From contig JAJZNL010000001.1 of assembly GCA_021852345.1 (NCBI GenBank), positions 1-64,000 of the forward strand: a DNA stretch of 64,000 bases, written 5' to 3'. Below are positions 27,881-38,356 of the stretch, one piece after another. The position numbers were made by a program, and so were the translations under genes. This DNA comes from Actinomycetes bacterium. GTDB lineage: Bacteria; Actinomycetota; Acidimicrobiia; Acidimicrobiales; JABEUL01. Position 1 is the first letter of the stretch; every line of letters begins with the position of its first letter. Below the pieces are notes generated by a model. It was given only the letters and a program-made list of their open reading frames with translations. It had not been told where the DNA came from and did no database searches.

Positions 27881-28109
27881 ACGTCCATTGAACGTCTAAG
27901 GTTAATTCATCATCAATTAGTAGTATTAACCTGCAGTATTAACCTGCGGTATTGACTAGTACGTTTAACTAAATTAGAGATTTTAATTGGACGTAGAATG
28001 TCAAATTTGACTCTTTTTAAATCCTAATAACTGAATTCAAATCAATAGACCCGATTTCCTAATTGGCTTATTCAATTCGTAACTTTTAACAGTTGAATCA
28101 AAGTTTGAC

Positions 28110-28502
28110 CTAAATTTTTACTTGCGACTTTTTCATTAAGTGATTCCATCGACAACCTAAACAAACTTCAATGTCATACAAAAACAGTTCGTTAGCCTTT
28201 TTTGTTAAATCATAAATTTCAGAACCTTCGGTTATACAAATACCCGATTTGACAATTTTATTACCGAAAGCATATGTCACGTATACCAGCTGATAATTAT
28301 TGCAGATAGGACAGCTTTGTTTAAGTCCAATACCGTAGTTTTTGGCCACCCTCATTAGTTCTGTTTGCGCATCGCAAATATCGGATCGCAGAATCTTGCC
28401 TTGTTTAAATCGGTCTAACGTCATCTTCCTGATTAATGAGTAATCTACAAGAGCTCCGTAAACGTTATTTTTTTGTGGATCTAATTTCATAATCTTAAAC
28501 AA
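28110..28502 (-). CDS. DUF5318 family protein
   Basis: Product is 130 aa (or 126 if it starts at the ATG of MKLDPQ). It matches the actinobacterial DUF5318 pattern: VDYSLIRKMTLDRFKQG, DICDAQTELMRVAKNYGI, CPICNNYQLVYVTYAFG and VCLGCRWNHL, with two CxxC pairs. The family is of unknown function and in mycobacteria lies near the ino1 locus (from memory); here padR-ino1 is divergent next door. TATAAT (minus strand, 28508-28513) ends 5 bases before TTG 28502, so the transcript may be leaderless. Confidence 0.8.
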   Translation of the reverse strand: MFKIMKLDPQKNNVYGALVDYSLIRKMTLDRFKQGKILRSDICDAQTELMRVAKNYGIGLKQSCPICNNYQLVYVTYAFGNKIVKSGICITEGSEIYDLTKKANELFLYDIEVCLGCRWNHLMKKSQVKI

Positions 28503-28608
28503 ATATAATTATACTTAGTTCGGACAAAATCAAACAAGAAATAAATTAAACAAATGGATAAATTTCATATATAACAAAAAAATATATCATCACGATATAT
28601 TTTTGCGC

Positions 28609-28614
28609 TATAAT
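28609..28614 (+). promoter_or_regulatory. -10 element of padR-ino1, leaderless
   Basis: TATAAT ends 7 bases before the ATG at 28622. It also overlaps an earlier in-frame ATG (28613), which argues against that as start. Confidence 0.6.
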
Positions 28615-28621
28615 GTATTTA

Positions 28622-29305
28622 ATGCTTGAAATTGCCATTTTAGGATTACTTAAAGAATCCGACTTGCACGGATATGAACTGAGGCGTCGCTTAAAAGACG
28701 AGTTGGGTCTCAGCTTCAGCGTTTCATTCGGTTCTCTATATCCAACTTTGGCTAAGCTTACCGAAGACGGCTGTATTGAGGTAATAAACAAAACGGATCA
28801 AGCATCCGATCAAAATTTCATAAATACGGTATCTACTGGATCGTTAACTGGAAATTTAGCAGTTTATCGATCCATGGGAGCTCAAGACAACTTGCGATCC
28901 GAAACCAAATCCCTAAAATCTTCAAAAAACAAAAAGATTTACAGAATTACTTCTAAAGGGGAAGAGATGTTGGTTCAATTGTTAAATGCTCCCGCCGAAC
29001 CGGAAACAAGTGAAAATGAAACTAAAAATTTTACCGTTAAGTTGGCATTTTCTAAATATCTGCCTACATCGGCGAGGACACTTCTACTAAAGCGCAGAAG
29101 GCAGGATTTGGAGTTTAAGTTGAACGAATTGGAAAACAAACTTAAATTACCAGATGCCAACTCTTCGAAAATAGCTCTAATGGAAAGAAGCATTGCTTTG
29201 TTAAAAGCCGACATGTCTTGGCTGGACAAACTTTTAAACGATGCGCAGTTAGAATCGGAACATGAAGACAACAATAAACAATTAAAAACGGAGGAAAAAC
29301 TATGA
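28622..29305 (+). CDS. PadR-family regulator beside ino1
   Basis: Product is 227 aa. It starts [20 protein letters not shown], the PadR winged helix, with [20 protein letters not shown], then an insertion of about 45 residues in the wing before [14 protein letters not shown], and a C-terminal dimerisation helix region. The ATG at 28613 is rejected because it lies within the -10 and would add three residues before the family start. The stop overlaps the ino1 start by 4 bases, so it probably controls inositol synthesis; mycobacteria have the same pair. Confidence 0.88.
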   Translation: MLEIAILGLLKESDLHGYELRRRLKDELGLSFSVSFGSLYPTLAKLTEDGCIEVINKTDQASDQNFINTVSTGSLTGNLAVYRSMGAQDNLRSETKSLKSSKNKKIYRITSKGEEMLVQLLNAPAEPETSENETKNFTVKLAFSKYLPTSARTLLLKRRRQDLEFKLNELENKLKLPDANSSKIALMERSIALLKADMSWLDKLLNDAQLESEHEDNNKQLKTEEKL

Positions 29306-30372
29306 CACAAAAGATTAAATTTGCCATTGCTGGTGTCGGCAACTGTGCAAGTTCGCTTCTTCAAGGACTTTCTTATTATCAAAATGCAGACCAGGACACC
29401 GATGTTCCGGGGTTAATGCACGTCGTTTTAGGCGGGTATCATATTCGGGATCTTGAACCCGTAGCCACATTTGACGTAGATTCGGAAAAGGTCGGACTGG
29501 AACTGTCCAAAGCGGCTTTTTCAGGACAAAACAATACGATTAAATTCTCTGAAATTAAGAACTACAATGTTTCGGTTAATCGGGGACCCACATTGGACGG
29601 GTTGGGTAAGTACTACAAAGAAACCATCCAAGAAAGTCCGGCAGAACCCGCCGATGTTGTCCAGATTCTTAAAGACACCCAGGCTGACGTGTTGGTCTCA
29701 TATCTGCCAGTTGGCTCAGAAGAAGCCCAAAGATTTTACGCTCAAGCATGTTTGGATGCCGGTGTGGCATTCGTAAACGCAATCCCCGTATTCATAGCGT
29801 CAGATCCAGTTTGGGCTCAAAAATTCATAGATAAAAATCTTCCCATAATTGGCGATGACATAAAAAGTCAAGTGGGTTCTACCATAGTTCATCGAGTTCT
29901 GGCAAGACTTTTTGAAGACAGAGGCTTAGCTGTTGACCGCACCTACCAGTTGAACGTCGGAGGAAACATGGACTTTAAGAATATGTTGGAAAGACAGAGA
30001 CTTGAATCCAAAAAAATATCTAAGACTCAAGCCGTTACTTCACAGTTAGAAAACCAGCTGCCCGAAGAATCAGTACACATCGGACCTTCAGATCACATTC
30101 CTTGGCTTGAAGATCGTAAGTGGGCATATATCCGCATTGAAGGCAGAAACTTTGGAGACGTTCCGTTAAACCTTGAGCTTAAACTCGAAGTCTGGGATTC
30201 ACCTAATTCAGCTGGGGTTATTATCGATGCATTAAGGTGTGCCAAGATTGCAAAAGATAAAGGAATCGGAGGACCTCTGGAAGGACCGTCCGCTTACTTT
30301 ATGAAGTCGCCTCCAATTCAACACAGAGACGAAATTGCTAGACAAATGGTTGAAGAGTTTGCCAATCAATAG
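29302..30372 (+). CDS. ino1: Inositol-3-phosphate synthase
   Basis: Product is 356 aa, the length of the actinobacterial form. NAD-binding start [20 protein letters not shown], then [43 protein letters not shown] and [16 protein letters not shown]. It converts glucose-6-phosphate to inositol-1-phosphate for phosphatidylinositol and mycothiol-type compounds. GGAGG lies 8 bases before ATG. Terminator at 30459-30487. Confidence 0.96.
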   Translation: MTQKIKFAIAGVGNCASSLLQGLSYYQNADQDTDVPGLMHVVLGGYHIRDLEPVATFDVDSEKVGLELSKAAFSGQNNTIKFSEIKNYNVSVNRGPTLDGLGKYYKETIQESPAEPADVVQILKDTQADVLVSYLPVGSEEAQRFYAQACLDAGVAFVNAIPVFIASDPVWAQKFIDKNLPIIGDDIKSQVGSTIVHRVLARLFEDRGLAVDRTYQLNVGGNMDFKNMLERQRLESKKISKTQAVTSQLENQLPEESVHIGPSDHIPWLEDRKWAYIRIEGRNFGDVPLNLELKLEVWDSPNSAGVIIDALRCAKIAKDKGIGGPLEGPSAYFMKSPPIQHRDEIARQMVEEFANQ

Positions 30373-30458
30373 GCAAACTCTGTCATAGCTAATCCGAATC
30401 GAATTCTGCTTTTACCTTAACAAAAGATCGATAGGCGACTTATTTATAGAATTCTATC

Positions 30459-30487
30459 CTCAAGATAAATTCTTTATTTATCTTGAG
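30459..30487. terminator. Shared terminator between convergent ino1 and cca
   Basis: Arms CTCAAGATAAA and TTTATCTTGAG with a 7-base loop, followed by TTTTAT on the plus strand. The hairpin overlaps the stop codon of the cca gene. Confidence 0.65.
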
Positions 30488-31865
30488 TTTTATTAAATTC
30501 TTCGAACCATTTAATAAGGGCTTCGGTTGCTTTTTGCTCTCCAAGAAGCCCTTCGTCAAGACGTAGCTCCAATAAGTAATCCAGCGCCAGTCCTACGACT
30601 TTGGACGGTGCAATATTTAATATCTTCATTACCTGATCACCGTCAAGTTCGGGTCTAATTGACTTTAGCTCTTCTCTTGCTTTCAGCTCTACGATTCTTT
30701 TTTCCAGCTCATCCATTCTTAAAGAAAGTTCTTTGGCCTTACGTTCATTTCTTGTAGTACAGTCGCATCTGGTCAATTCGTTTAAATATTCCAACAGGTC
30801 ACCAGCGTCGTTGACATACCTTCTTACCGCTTTATCGCTCCAGCCCATTTTGTATGTGTGAAATCTGAGATGTAATTCAACCAATTTAACAACCTTTTGG
30901 ATGTCTTCTGTAGGATACCTTAATTGCTTCATTCTTTTATTAGTTATTTTTGCACCGACAACATCGTGAAAATGAAACTTAACGCCCGTATCATCAATCA
31001 CTCTGGTTTGAGGTTTCCCAACATCATGAAACAGACCCGCCAATCTTATAATTTTTTCGGGCCGCGTCTTAGAAACAACTGCTATTGTATGAGCTAATAC
31101 GTCTTTGTGTTTGTGAATAGGATCTTGCTCCAAGGACATCTTCTTTAATTCCGGTAAAAACATGTCAGTCAACCCGGTATCTACCAGAAACCATAACCCA
31201 GCAGTGGGGTCATCAACTGTAAGCAGTCTGTTGAGTTCGTCTCGCACTCTCTCAACGGAGACTACCCTAAGTCTGTCTTTTAAAGCTACAATTGCCTTTA
31301 CCAGATCCTTGTCGGGTATTAAGTCAAGCTTCGAGATAAATCTGGCGGCCCTCATCATTCGTAAAGGATCATCACCAAAAGAGATCATCGGATCCATCGG
31401 AGTCCTTAGAATATGATTATCAAGATCAAACTTTCCGTTAAAAGGATCTATAAGTTCTCGATTTGAAAGATCGTAAGCTATGGCGTTAATCGTAAAATCT
31501 CGTCGAACCAAATCTTCAATTAAAGAATCTCCGAAGACAACTTCGGGCTTTCTGGAGGAACTGTCATATTTTTCAAACCGAAAAGTTGTAATTTCGTGAC
31601 TTACATCGTCTTTTTTACAACCGATTGTTCCAAATTTTTTCCCTTGATTCCACATTGCTTTTGCCCATTTGGAAACTATCTTCTCAATTTCGTCAGGGGT
31701 CGCAGGTGTTGTATAATCAAAATCATAAATTGAATCACTGAGTCCGAGCATCATGTCTCGAACGGATCCTCCGACTAAATAAAGAGGTATTTTTTTTGCT
31801 TCAAATAAATCTTTTAACTCTAAAACTGTTTTAAAACTGAAAGATTCAGATATCTGTTCAAACAT
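30474..31865 (-). CDS. cca: CCA tRNA nucleotidyltransferase
   Basis: Product is 463 aa. Nucleotidyltransferase head YLVGGSVRDMMLG and DFDYTT (catalytic DxD), RRDFTINAIAYDL, RMMRAARF, and an HD domain LAGLFHDVGKP with HFHDVVGAKI. It adds or repairs the 3' CCA of tRNAs. It corresponds to pcnA (Rv3907c) at the same place relative to the origin in mycobacteria. It is divergent from the DUF6049-like gene. Confidence 0.95.
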   Translation of the reverse strand: MFEQISESFSFKTVLELKDLFEAKKIPLYLVGGSVRDMMLGLSDSIYDFDYTTPATPDEIEKIVSKWAKAMWNQGKKFGTIGCKKDDVSHEITTFRFEKYDSSSRKPEVVFGDSLIEDLVRRDFTINAIAYDLSNRELIDPFNGKFDLDNHILRTPMDPMISFGDDPLRMMRAARFISKLDLIPDKDLVKAIVALKDRLRVVSVERVRDELNRLLTVDDPTAGLWFLVDTGLTDMFLPELKKMSLEQDPIHKHKDVLAHTIAVVSKTRPEKIIRLAGLFHDVGKPQTRVIDDTGVKFHFHDVVGAKITNKRMKQLRYPTEDIQKVVKLVELHLRFHTYKMGWSDKAVRRYVNDAGDLLEYLNELTRCDCTTRNERKAKELSLRMDELEKRIVELKAREELKSIRPELDGDQVMKILNIAPSKVVGLALDYLLELRLDEGLLGEQKATEALIKWFEEFNKTQDK

Positions 31866-31960
31866 TTCTATAAACTTTAACTATCACTTTCATGAAAACT
31901 AAGGCATAAGATCAACGATCATTACCCAAGGCATTATTAAAAACAACTAAACAGTCTATC

Positions 31961-34090
31961 GTGAAATTCAATTTCATAACAAAACACAACTTCAAATCAA
32001 AATACTGCCCAAAAACCAATGTCGTATCAATAGTTTTGTTGATACCGCTGTGTTTATTGATACCCATGGGTATTCTGTTTACCCTATTTTTAATACATCC
32101 GGGATCGATTAAATCCACGGCTTTAAACTCAACTATATCACCGATATCACTAAAATCTTTACGCCCGAATTACAGCCTGTCTGCAAACAACAACTCGACA
32201 CAATCCCCTTTAAATACAGGCCTTCAGATTGTCAATCAAAGCTCTTCGATTCAACCAAATCAGAATTTCAACGTTTCGATTAAAACCACATCTCCAAACA
32301 GTCAGAGCGAAATTTTTGATTTTTATCTGTACAACAAGCTGAATTCACGTTCGGCTTACTACAGCAGTTTAAATCAACCCTATAACTTAATTGAAAGTTC
32401 GGGGGCAATAACTGCTACAGCTTCAGATTTAAATTTTCAAATAGATTTAAATGCAGGTTTTTCCAGCCAAAACACACCCAACAATATCTACTTTCACTTA
32501 AGCTGCCGAAGTTGTTTGGGAGTATACCCCTTAAAGATAGCGCAGCTTAATCCCGTCACCAGACAGATTAACTCATATGTCATAACCCACATATGCGTGT
32601 TACCCGCAACTGCGATTGCAAAATTAAATTTAAATATAGTAATACCAATGCTGTTTCCAGCGGGAAACAATGTCCCGGTTGCAAGTCAATACTTCAACGT
32701 CTCTGAAATTCAAAACTTATCTCAAGATCTTACTGTCTTAGAGCACTACAAATCCTTAGCCGTAAACATTGATTTAAGTCCGGAAGGCTATCTCCTCTTA
32801 AAAAATCAGACGAGTCAAAGCTACAGTCAGCTTAAAAAACTGTTGCAATCCGTATTAAAAATTCCAAACAGACTCTTACTTTCAGAGACTTTTGCGCCCA
32901 TAGATTCTCCTCAATTATTAACAGCTGGCCTCGGAGGCGATATCTGCAAACAAATTACAGACGGATTGAATGTTCTAGACAACATATCCACCAACGTTCA
33001 AAGCGTCTTTTCGCCTTCTGAAAACCTATCAGAGGCCTCACTAAGTGAATTAAGCAAATGCGGTATTTCAGACATCATTTTAAATAACAAAAATCTAACT
33101 TCGGTCTCGCTTCCTTTCGGCATCAGCGAACCGTTTAACATTACAAATTCATCTGTAATCGGACTGGAAAAGGATACTCAATTAACTAAAGACATGTTAG
33201 TTTCATCAAATCCGATTCAACAAGCCAACAACATAATCGGAGACCTGGCTCAACTTTATTATGATTTTCCAAATTCAACTTCAAACAGAGTACTTAATTT
33301 GGACTTACCGAACAATACTCAAATAAATCCGCAATTTTTAACTGCGCTTTTAAACGGACTGCAAAATAACTCAGTGCTAGGCACAACCAGCGCAACAGAA
33401 GCTGCCACCTATCCAGTGGGAGTTTTATACAATCCCACAAACAGATCAATACTAAATCCACCTATTTCAAATTTAACAACAACAACAATTACCCAAGCCA
33501 AAGCCATCCAGTCAGGGTTAGCTCAAATAGATCAAAATCAGATTAGCTTTCTGCCTACCTTAACTGACATGTCGGTTTCGGAGGCAATCGATGTTTTAGA
33601 ATCCGACAACATAACTCAAGATCAACAACAACAATGGCTTTCTGCCATCCAAAAACTTGTTAACAACTTAAGAGATCAAATTACGCTGCCCAGTCAGCAA
33701 ACTATCACAATTACCTCAAATACGGCCAATATTCCCATTACCGTTCTCAAAAACGATTCCTACAATACGTATTTGGTAAAGATTGTCTTAAAGGACAACG
33801 GTCTATCCTTTAAGAGCGGCTCTTCGCGATTAATATCAATTTCAAAACAGCAAAATACGCTCTACTTTAGTATTTCGCCAAGATCGCCAGGGTCGTCCGT
33901 GCTGTCGGTGACCGTGGAATCGCCTTCGGGAAACTTAATTCTACTTCAGCAAAATTATACCATCCACTCTTCGGCATTTTCGTTTTTGGGATTACTTTTA
34001 ACAGCTGCTGCGGGACTTTTGATAATTTGGTGGTGGGTTAAATATGCACTCAATAAAAGAAGGTTAAAGGGTGGCATTACAGCAAAATAG
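31961..34090 (+). CDS. Large membrane-anchored exported protein (DUF6049-like)
   Basis: Product is 709 aa. An N-terminal membrane segment (VVSIVLLIPLCLLIPMGILF) precedes a long outer part rich in Asn, Ser and Gln, with a central fold (ICVLPATAIAKLNLNIVIPM, DLSPEGYLLL, LLSETFAPIDSPQL) and a C-terminal Ig-like part, then a membrane segment (FLGLLLTAAAGLLIIWWWV). It is the positional equivalent of Rv3909, between cca and murJ, a DUF6049 exported protein thought to act with the lipid II flippase. GTG start. The stop overlaps murJ by 20 bases. Confidence 0.75.
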   Translation: MKFNFITKHNFKSKYCPKTNVVSIVLLIPLCLLIPMGILFTLFLIHPGSIKSTALNSTISPISLKSLRPNYSLSANNNSTQSPLNTGLQIVNQSSSIQPNQNFNVSIKTTSPNSQSEIFDFYLYNKLNSRSAYYSSLNQPYNLIESSGAITATASDLNFQIDLNAGFSSQNTPNNIYFHLSCRSCLGVYPLKIAQLNPVTRQINSYVITHICVLPATAIAKLNLNIVIPMLFPAGNNVPVASQYFNVSEIQNLSQDLTVLEHYKSLAVNIDLSPEGYLLLKNQTSQSYSQLKKLLQSVLKIPNRLLLSETFAPIDSPQLLTAGLGGDICKQITDGLNVLDNISTNVQSVFSPSENLSEASLSELSKCGISDIILNNKNLTSVSLPFGISEPFNITNSSVIGLEKDTQLTKDMLVSSNPIQQANNIIGDLAQLYYDFPNSTSNRVLNLDLPNNTQINPQFLTALLNGLQNNSVLGTTSATEAATYPVGVLYNPTNRSILNPPISNLTTTTITQAKAIQSGLAQIDQNQISFLPTLTDMSVSEAIDVLESDNITQDQQQQWLSAIQKLVNNLRDQITLPSQQTITITSNTANIPITVLKNDSYNTYLVKIVLKDNGLSFKSGSSRLISISKQQNTLYFSISPRSPGSSVLSVTVESPSGNLILLQQNYTIHSSAFSFLGLLLTAAAGLLIIWWWVKYALNKRRLKGGITAK

Positions 34091-35678
34091 TCAAAAACCT
34101 TTTGAAGAATCTGTAAATACCAGTGTTAAAAAAATGGCACTTGGAACTATGGCATCCAGATTGATGGGATTAATTCGGATATTACTTATCGGTTATGCCT
34201 TAGGAATCGGAAGAGTCGGCGATGCGTACAACTTGGCAAATACAACTCCAAATATCCTCCACGACTTGGTTTTAGGGGGTATTTTAAGTGCAACGTTTAT
34301 TCCGATATTTACAAAAAAACTGTCACAACTCAATAAAGAACAGGCGTGGCTGGAAATAAGTTCGGTAATTACTTTAGCCGGAATTATATTGATAGGCGCT
34401 ACCATATTTTTTGAGATACTGGCGCCTGAAATAATTAATATTTACACAATCGGCACAAAGACGGATTTCCCGCCAGCGACTAAAGCATTAGCAGTTGAAC
34501 TGTTAAGATTTTTTCTTCCTCAAATTATGTTTTACGGGTTTGTGGCAATAAGCGGGGCGTTATTAAACTGTATCGGCAAATTCAGCCCCATAACCAACTC
34601 TCCAATTTACGGCAACATTGTGGCGATATTAATGCTGCTTGAAGTTACTCTGGTGTCAAAAACATCAACTGCAGTACCAATTGCGGCAAACAATAAGTTA
34701 ATATTCCTACTGGGAATAGGGACTACCGCCAGTATTGCGGTTCAATTTATTTCCATAGTCCCCAGTCTTATAAAAAGTAATATTCCATTAAGATTTAACT
34801 TTAACTTTAAATCAAGTGCGATTCGAGAAATCATACATCTATCGAGTTGGTCATTCGGATTCGTGATCATAAATCAAATCGCTCTCTTTGTTATTTTAGC
34901 CCTTACAGCTTCATCTGCCAAAGGATCCGTAACCGCTTACACGTTTGCGTTTACTTTTTTCCAACTGCCATACTGGCTGTTTGCAGTGTCTATAGCCACC
35001 GCTGTAGCTCCTAAGATTTCAAGATATTTTATTGGACAACAACAGAGTAGGACAACAAATTTGGTATCAGGTGCAATTAAATCGACGATAGCGATCATGC
35101 TTCCGATATCAGGTTTTTTCCTTGTAATATCAACTCCTTTAATAACCGCTTTATTTTTTCACGGTGCCGCCTCTTCAAGCGGAGTCGCTTTAACGGCAAA
35201 AACGCTTGGAATGTTTTCACTTGGATTGGTGGGCTACTCGATATTTATGCTGTCCGTCAGAATGCTTTTGGCAATGCATATGGCAAAAAAGGTCTTCTTT
35301 TTATACCTACTGGAAAATGTTATTAACGTAATATTGGCCTTCTTATTTATTAACACAATGGGAGTAAAAGGTATCGCTTTATCAATTACGGTAGCTTATA
35401 CAGCAGCGGCCATAGTTGCGATCGCATATTTAAACTTCAAACTGGGGAACATTCACATACTCTCTTTGGTTAAGACATTTTTTAAATCGTTGATAATCGC
35501 AGCAGTTATCGGAGTTGCGGCCGCAATCGGTTCTTCGGCCTTTCCTAACACTACATTTTTAAACAACGTATTTGATACATTTTTCGGATTAATTGCAGCC
35601 GTGGTGGTGCTCTGTGGAGTCGGAACTTTGTTTTCGCCTAAATCTACAAATATTGACCGAAGTTCAAATAAACTATAG
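34071..35678 (+). CDS. murJ: Lipid II flippase MurJ (MviN)
   Basis: Product is 535 aa with about 14 membrane segments. Motifs LGTMASRLMGLIRILLIGYA, DAYNLANTTPNILHDLVLGG, ATFIPIF and LFFHGAASS identify the MurJ/MviN family, which flips lipid II for peptidoglycan synthesis. It lacks the C-terminal pseudokinase domain of the mycobacterial homologue. GTG start inside the end of the preceding gene. Confidence 0.94.
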   Translation: MALQQNSQKPFEESVNTSVKKMALGTMASRLMGLIRILLIGYALGIGRVGDAYNLANTTPNILHDLVLGGILSATFIPIFTKKLSQLNKEQAWLEISSVITLAGIILIGATIFFEILAPEIINIYTIGTKTDFPPATKALAVELLRFFLPQIMFYGFVAISGALLNCIGKFSPITNSPIYGNIVAILMLLEVTLVSKTSTAVPIAANNKLIFLLGIGTTASIAVQFISIVPSLIKSNIPLRFNFNFKSSAIREIIHLSSWSFGFVIINQIALFVILALTASSAKGSVTAYTFAFTFFQLPYWLFAVSIATAVAPKISRYFIGQQQSRTTNLVSGAIKSTIAIMLPISGFFLVISTPLITALFFHGAASSSGVALTAKTLGMFSLGLVGYSIFMLSVRMLLAMHMAKKVFFLYLLENVINVILAFLFINTMGVKGIALSITVAYTAAAIVAIAYLNFKLGNIHILSLVKTFFKSLIIAAVIGVAAAIGSSAFPNTTFLNNVFDTFFGLIAAVVVLCGVGTLFSPKSTNIDRSSNKL

Positions 35679-35706
35679 ACTTAACTAAAGGCTTTTAAGG
35701 AGCAAG

Positions 35707-36561
35707 ATGTCAAAAACTAAAATAATTACCGACAGCGGATGTGATATTCCCTTAGATTTAATTAAGAAGTACAACATAGAAATTGTGTCGTTAACTGTCC
35801 GCTTCGGACAAGAAGAAGTGGTGGATACCATTAGTTTGTCAGCCAAAGAATTTTGGGCTAAATTTCAAAGCAGTACCGCAGGATCTATGCCCGAAACCGC
35901 CGCTCCCTCACCGGGAAACTTCATAAAAGCATTCAACAAAGCAATCGAAGAGGGATTTGAAAACATAATTTGCATCTGTATTTCCTCAAAAGTTTCATCC
36001 ACTTATGAATCTGCGATAAATGCTGCCAATGAAATCAGCGAAAATGTAAATATTAAAGTAGTTGACTCCTTAAGCGTTTCCATTGGAGAAGGTTTGATAG
36101 TGGTTGACGCAGCAAAGGCCGCTTTAGACAACCAACCCTTGGAAGCAATTATCGATCTAATAAATCACAACATCTCTAATCATGTGGTAATGGGTGCAAT
36201 CGATAATTTGGAAACACTCAAACGAACGGGTAGGATATCGTCGTCTAAAGCCTTGGTGGGTTCGCTTTTATCAATAAAACCTGTAGTAGAGCTTAAAGAC
36301 GGCAAGGTTGAAAATGAATCGAATCAAAGAACTCGCACAAAGTCTTTAGACTATGTGATCGATAAAGCTGCCGCAATAAAAAAGATTAAACTTTTTTCAA
36401 TTTTAAACGGAGAAGCCAAAGATTATGAAACATTTAAATCAAAGATGCTAGAAAGGGTTGATATTGCCGAAGGCGTAGAGATTATAGAAGCAGATATTGG
36501 CCCAATAATCGGCTCTCACGTCGGTCAGGGTGCCGTCGGTTTTGCCTGTCTTACCGAGTAA
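35707..36561 (+). CDS. DegV family fatty-acid-binding protein
   Basis: Product is 284 aa with KIITDSGCDIPLDLIKKY, TAAPSPGNF, ICICISSKVSSTYESA, DSLSVSIGEGLIV and GAIDNLETLKRTGRI, the DegV/EDD fold. Such proteins bind fatty acids; some serve as FakB partners of a FakA kinase, whose gene is not here. Ribosome site AAGGAG. It occupies the place where mycobacteria have sigM. Confidence 0.9.
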   Translation: MSKTKIITDSGCDIPLDLIKKYNIEIVSLTVRFGQEEVVDTISLSAKEFWAKFQSSTAGSMPETAAPSPGNFIKAFNKAIEEGFENIICICISSKVSSTYESAINAANEISENVNIKVVDSLSVSIGEGLIVVDAAKAALDNQPLEAIIDLINHNISNHVVMGAIDNLETLKRTGRISSSKALVGSLLSIKPVVELKDGKVENESNQRTRTKSLDYVIDKAAAIKKIKLFSILNGEAKDYETFKSKMLERVDIAEGVEIIEADIGPIIGSHVGQGAVGFACLTE

Positions 36562-36691
36562 ATTCACCGTCAAATTAGTTTATTTCTTGTTTTAAATTAT
36601 CTATGCGGGCTTTACTATACAGTAGGATAGTAATGGAGCATAATCCGTTTCAAACATAGCCTTAATAACTGGTTGTTTTAGGCTGAAATCC

Positions 36692-37057
36692 ATGAGTTTT
36701 ATTTCAAAGTTTAAAAAAAATATAACGTCTGATGTAAGTGCGGCAATAAATGATTCCGACAAAGATTCGGATATCTCTTCAAAGATAGTTGCCGTAACCG
36801 AGAGCATTACTAAGGTTATTAAAAAATATACCTTGATTCCGATTGAGAAGATAATATCGGGTGTCGTCGGATTTATGATTGCAATTTTTGTGGGACCCGC
36901 TTTAGTGGTATTGGGAATTATCGCAGTGGTCAGAGTGTTTAATAATTATGTATTAAACAGGTATGTTTGGATAACTGAGGCCGCCATTGGAGCATTTTTC
37001 TTAATTGTAGGTACGGTCTTGGTAAAACTTGCTACCAAAACCGACAAACAAGGATAA
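36692..37057 (+). CDS. Small membrane protein, unknown
   Basis: Product is 121 aa. About 58 polar residues are followed by two membrane segments ([20 protein letters not shown]... and [20 protein letters not shown]). No family recognised. It ends 5 bases before trxB and is likely cotranscribed with it. Confidence 0.65.
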   Translation: MSFISKFKKNITSDVSAAINDSDKDSDISSKIVAVTESITKVIKKYTLIPIEKIISGVVGFMIAIFVGPALVVLGIIAVVRVFNNYVLNRYVWITEAAIGAFFLIVGTVLVKLATKTDKQG

Positions 37058-37062
37058 TAAAA

Positions 37063-38022
37063 ATGTCCACAGATGCAGTTAATGAAGTTGTAATAATCGG
37101 ATCGGGTCCTGCGGGATTAACCGCGGCAATCTACAGTGCGAGAGCAAACTTAAATCCGATAATAGTAGAAGGCGAACCATCGTCTAACTCGGACCAACCG
37201 GGGGGACAATTAATGCTCACTACGGAAGTTGAAAACTTTCCCGGTTTTCCCGAAGGCATTCTCGGTCCAGAATTAATGACAAGGATGAAGGATCAAGCCA
37301 TAAAATTCGGGGCAAAATTTATTACGAGCAAAGTAACCAAAGTTAAATTAACCGACAAGATTAAGAGAATCTGGCTATCCGATGAAAATGAAACCGAACT
37401 TTTAGCTCACAGCGTTATAATATCCACGGGAGCGAAGTCCATAATGCTTAACGTTGAAAACGAATCCAGGCTTTTGGGTTACGGTGTTTCCACATGTGCG
37501 ACATGCGACGGTTTTTTCTTTAGAAATAAAAATATTGCAGTAGTTGGAGGCGGAGATTCCGCCTTGGAAGAGGCAATATTTTTAACAAAATTTGCAGACA
37601 AAGTTACCATCATTCATAGAAGAGACGCCTTTAGGGCTTCTAAAATCATGCAGCAGAGAGCTTTAAGCAATGAAAAAATCGATGTTCTTTGGAACACGGA
37701 GATTAGAGCTTTTAATGGTGAGAACTCATTGAATTCCGTTACCTTATTTAATAACTTGTTAAATAAAGAGTATGAATTTGATTTGGATGGAGCATTTGTT
37801 GCAATTGGACATTCGCCTAACACCGAAATTTTCCAAAACCAAGTTCTAATGGACGAAAACGGATATATAATTACAAATAACGGTACTAAAACGAATTTGG
37901 AAGGCGTATTTGCTTGTGGTGACGTTCAGGATCACATGTATAAGCAGGCAATCACAGCCGCTGGTAGCGGGTGTGCGGCCGCCATTGATACTGAAAAATG
38001 GCTCAACAATAACATTAGTTAG
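37063..38022 (+). CDS. trxB: Thioredoxin reductase
   Basis: Product is 319 aa. FAD site [20 protein letters not shown], redox pair CATC ([11 protein letters not shown]), NADPH site [12 protein letters not shown] and FACGDVQD. It reduces thioredoxin with NADPH. trxA follows after 16 bases. Confidence 0.97.
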   Translation: MSTDAVNEVVIIGSGPAGLTAAIYSARANLNPIIVEGEPSSNSDQPGGQLMLTTEVENFPGFPEGILGPELMTRMKDQAIKFGAKFITSKVTKVKLTDKIKRIWLSDENETELLAHSVIISTGAKSIMLNVENESRLLGYGVSTCATCDGFFFRNKNIAVVGGGDSALEEAIFLTKFADKVTIIHRRDAFRASKIMQQRALSNEKIDVLWNTEIRAFNGENSLNSVTLFNNLLNKEYEFDLDGAFVAIGHSPNTEIFQNQVLMDENGYIITNNGTKTNLEGVFACGDVQDHMYKQAITAAGSGCAAAIDTEKWLNNNIS

Positions 38023-38038
38023 TATACATGGGGATTAA

Positions 38039-38356
38039 ATGATAACGCAATTAGACGAAAGAGGATTCGACGAACTGTTATTTGCAACCGAAGTCCCAGT
38101 TTTGGTCGACTTTTGGGCAACTTGGTGCGGGCCCTGTAAAGCTATTGCGCCTATTCTTGAAGAGATAGCCTCAGAGTACTCAGATAAGCTTACGATTGCC
38201 AAAATCGACGTCGATCAAAATCAACAAATCGCAACAAGATACAACGTACAAAGCATACCGACAATGATTCTGTTCTCACAGGGCCAAGAAAGCGCCAGGG
38301 TTATCGGCTCTATGAGCAAACAAGCCCTATTAAAAAAGTTAGAGGGCTTGTTCTGA
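38039..38356 (+). CDS. trxA: Thioredoxin
   Basis: Product is 105 aa with the active site WCGPC in VDFWATWCGPCKAIAP and the cis-Pro loop SIPTMILF. The end of the gene carries AGAGGG (38341-38346), which could be the ribosome site for cwlM. Confidence 0.97.
   Translation: MITQLDERGFDELLFATEVPVLVDFWATWCGPCKAIAPILEEIASEYSDKLTIAKIDVDQNQQIATRYNVQSIPTMILFSQGQESARVIGSMSKQALLKKLEGLF

Noticed and set aside
27926..27958. Short direct repeat GTATTAACCTGC
   Set aside because: Two copies plus a partial one in intergenic DNA; too short to interpret.
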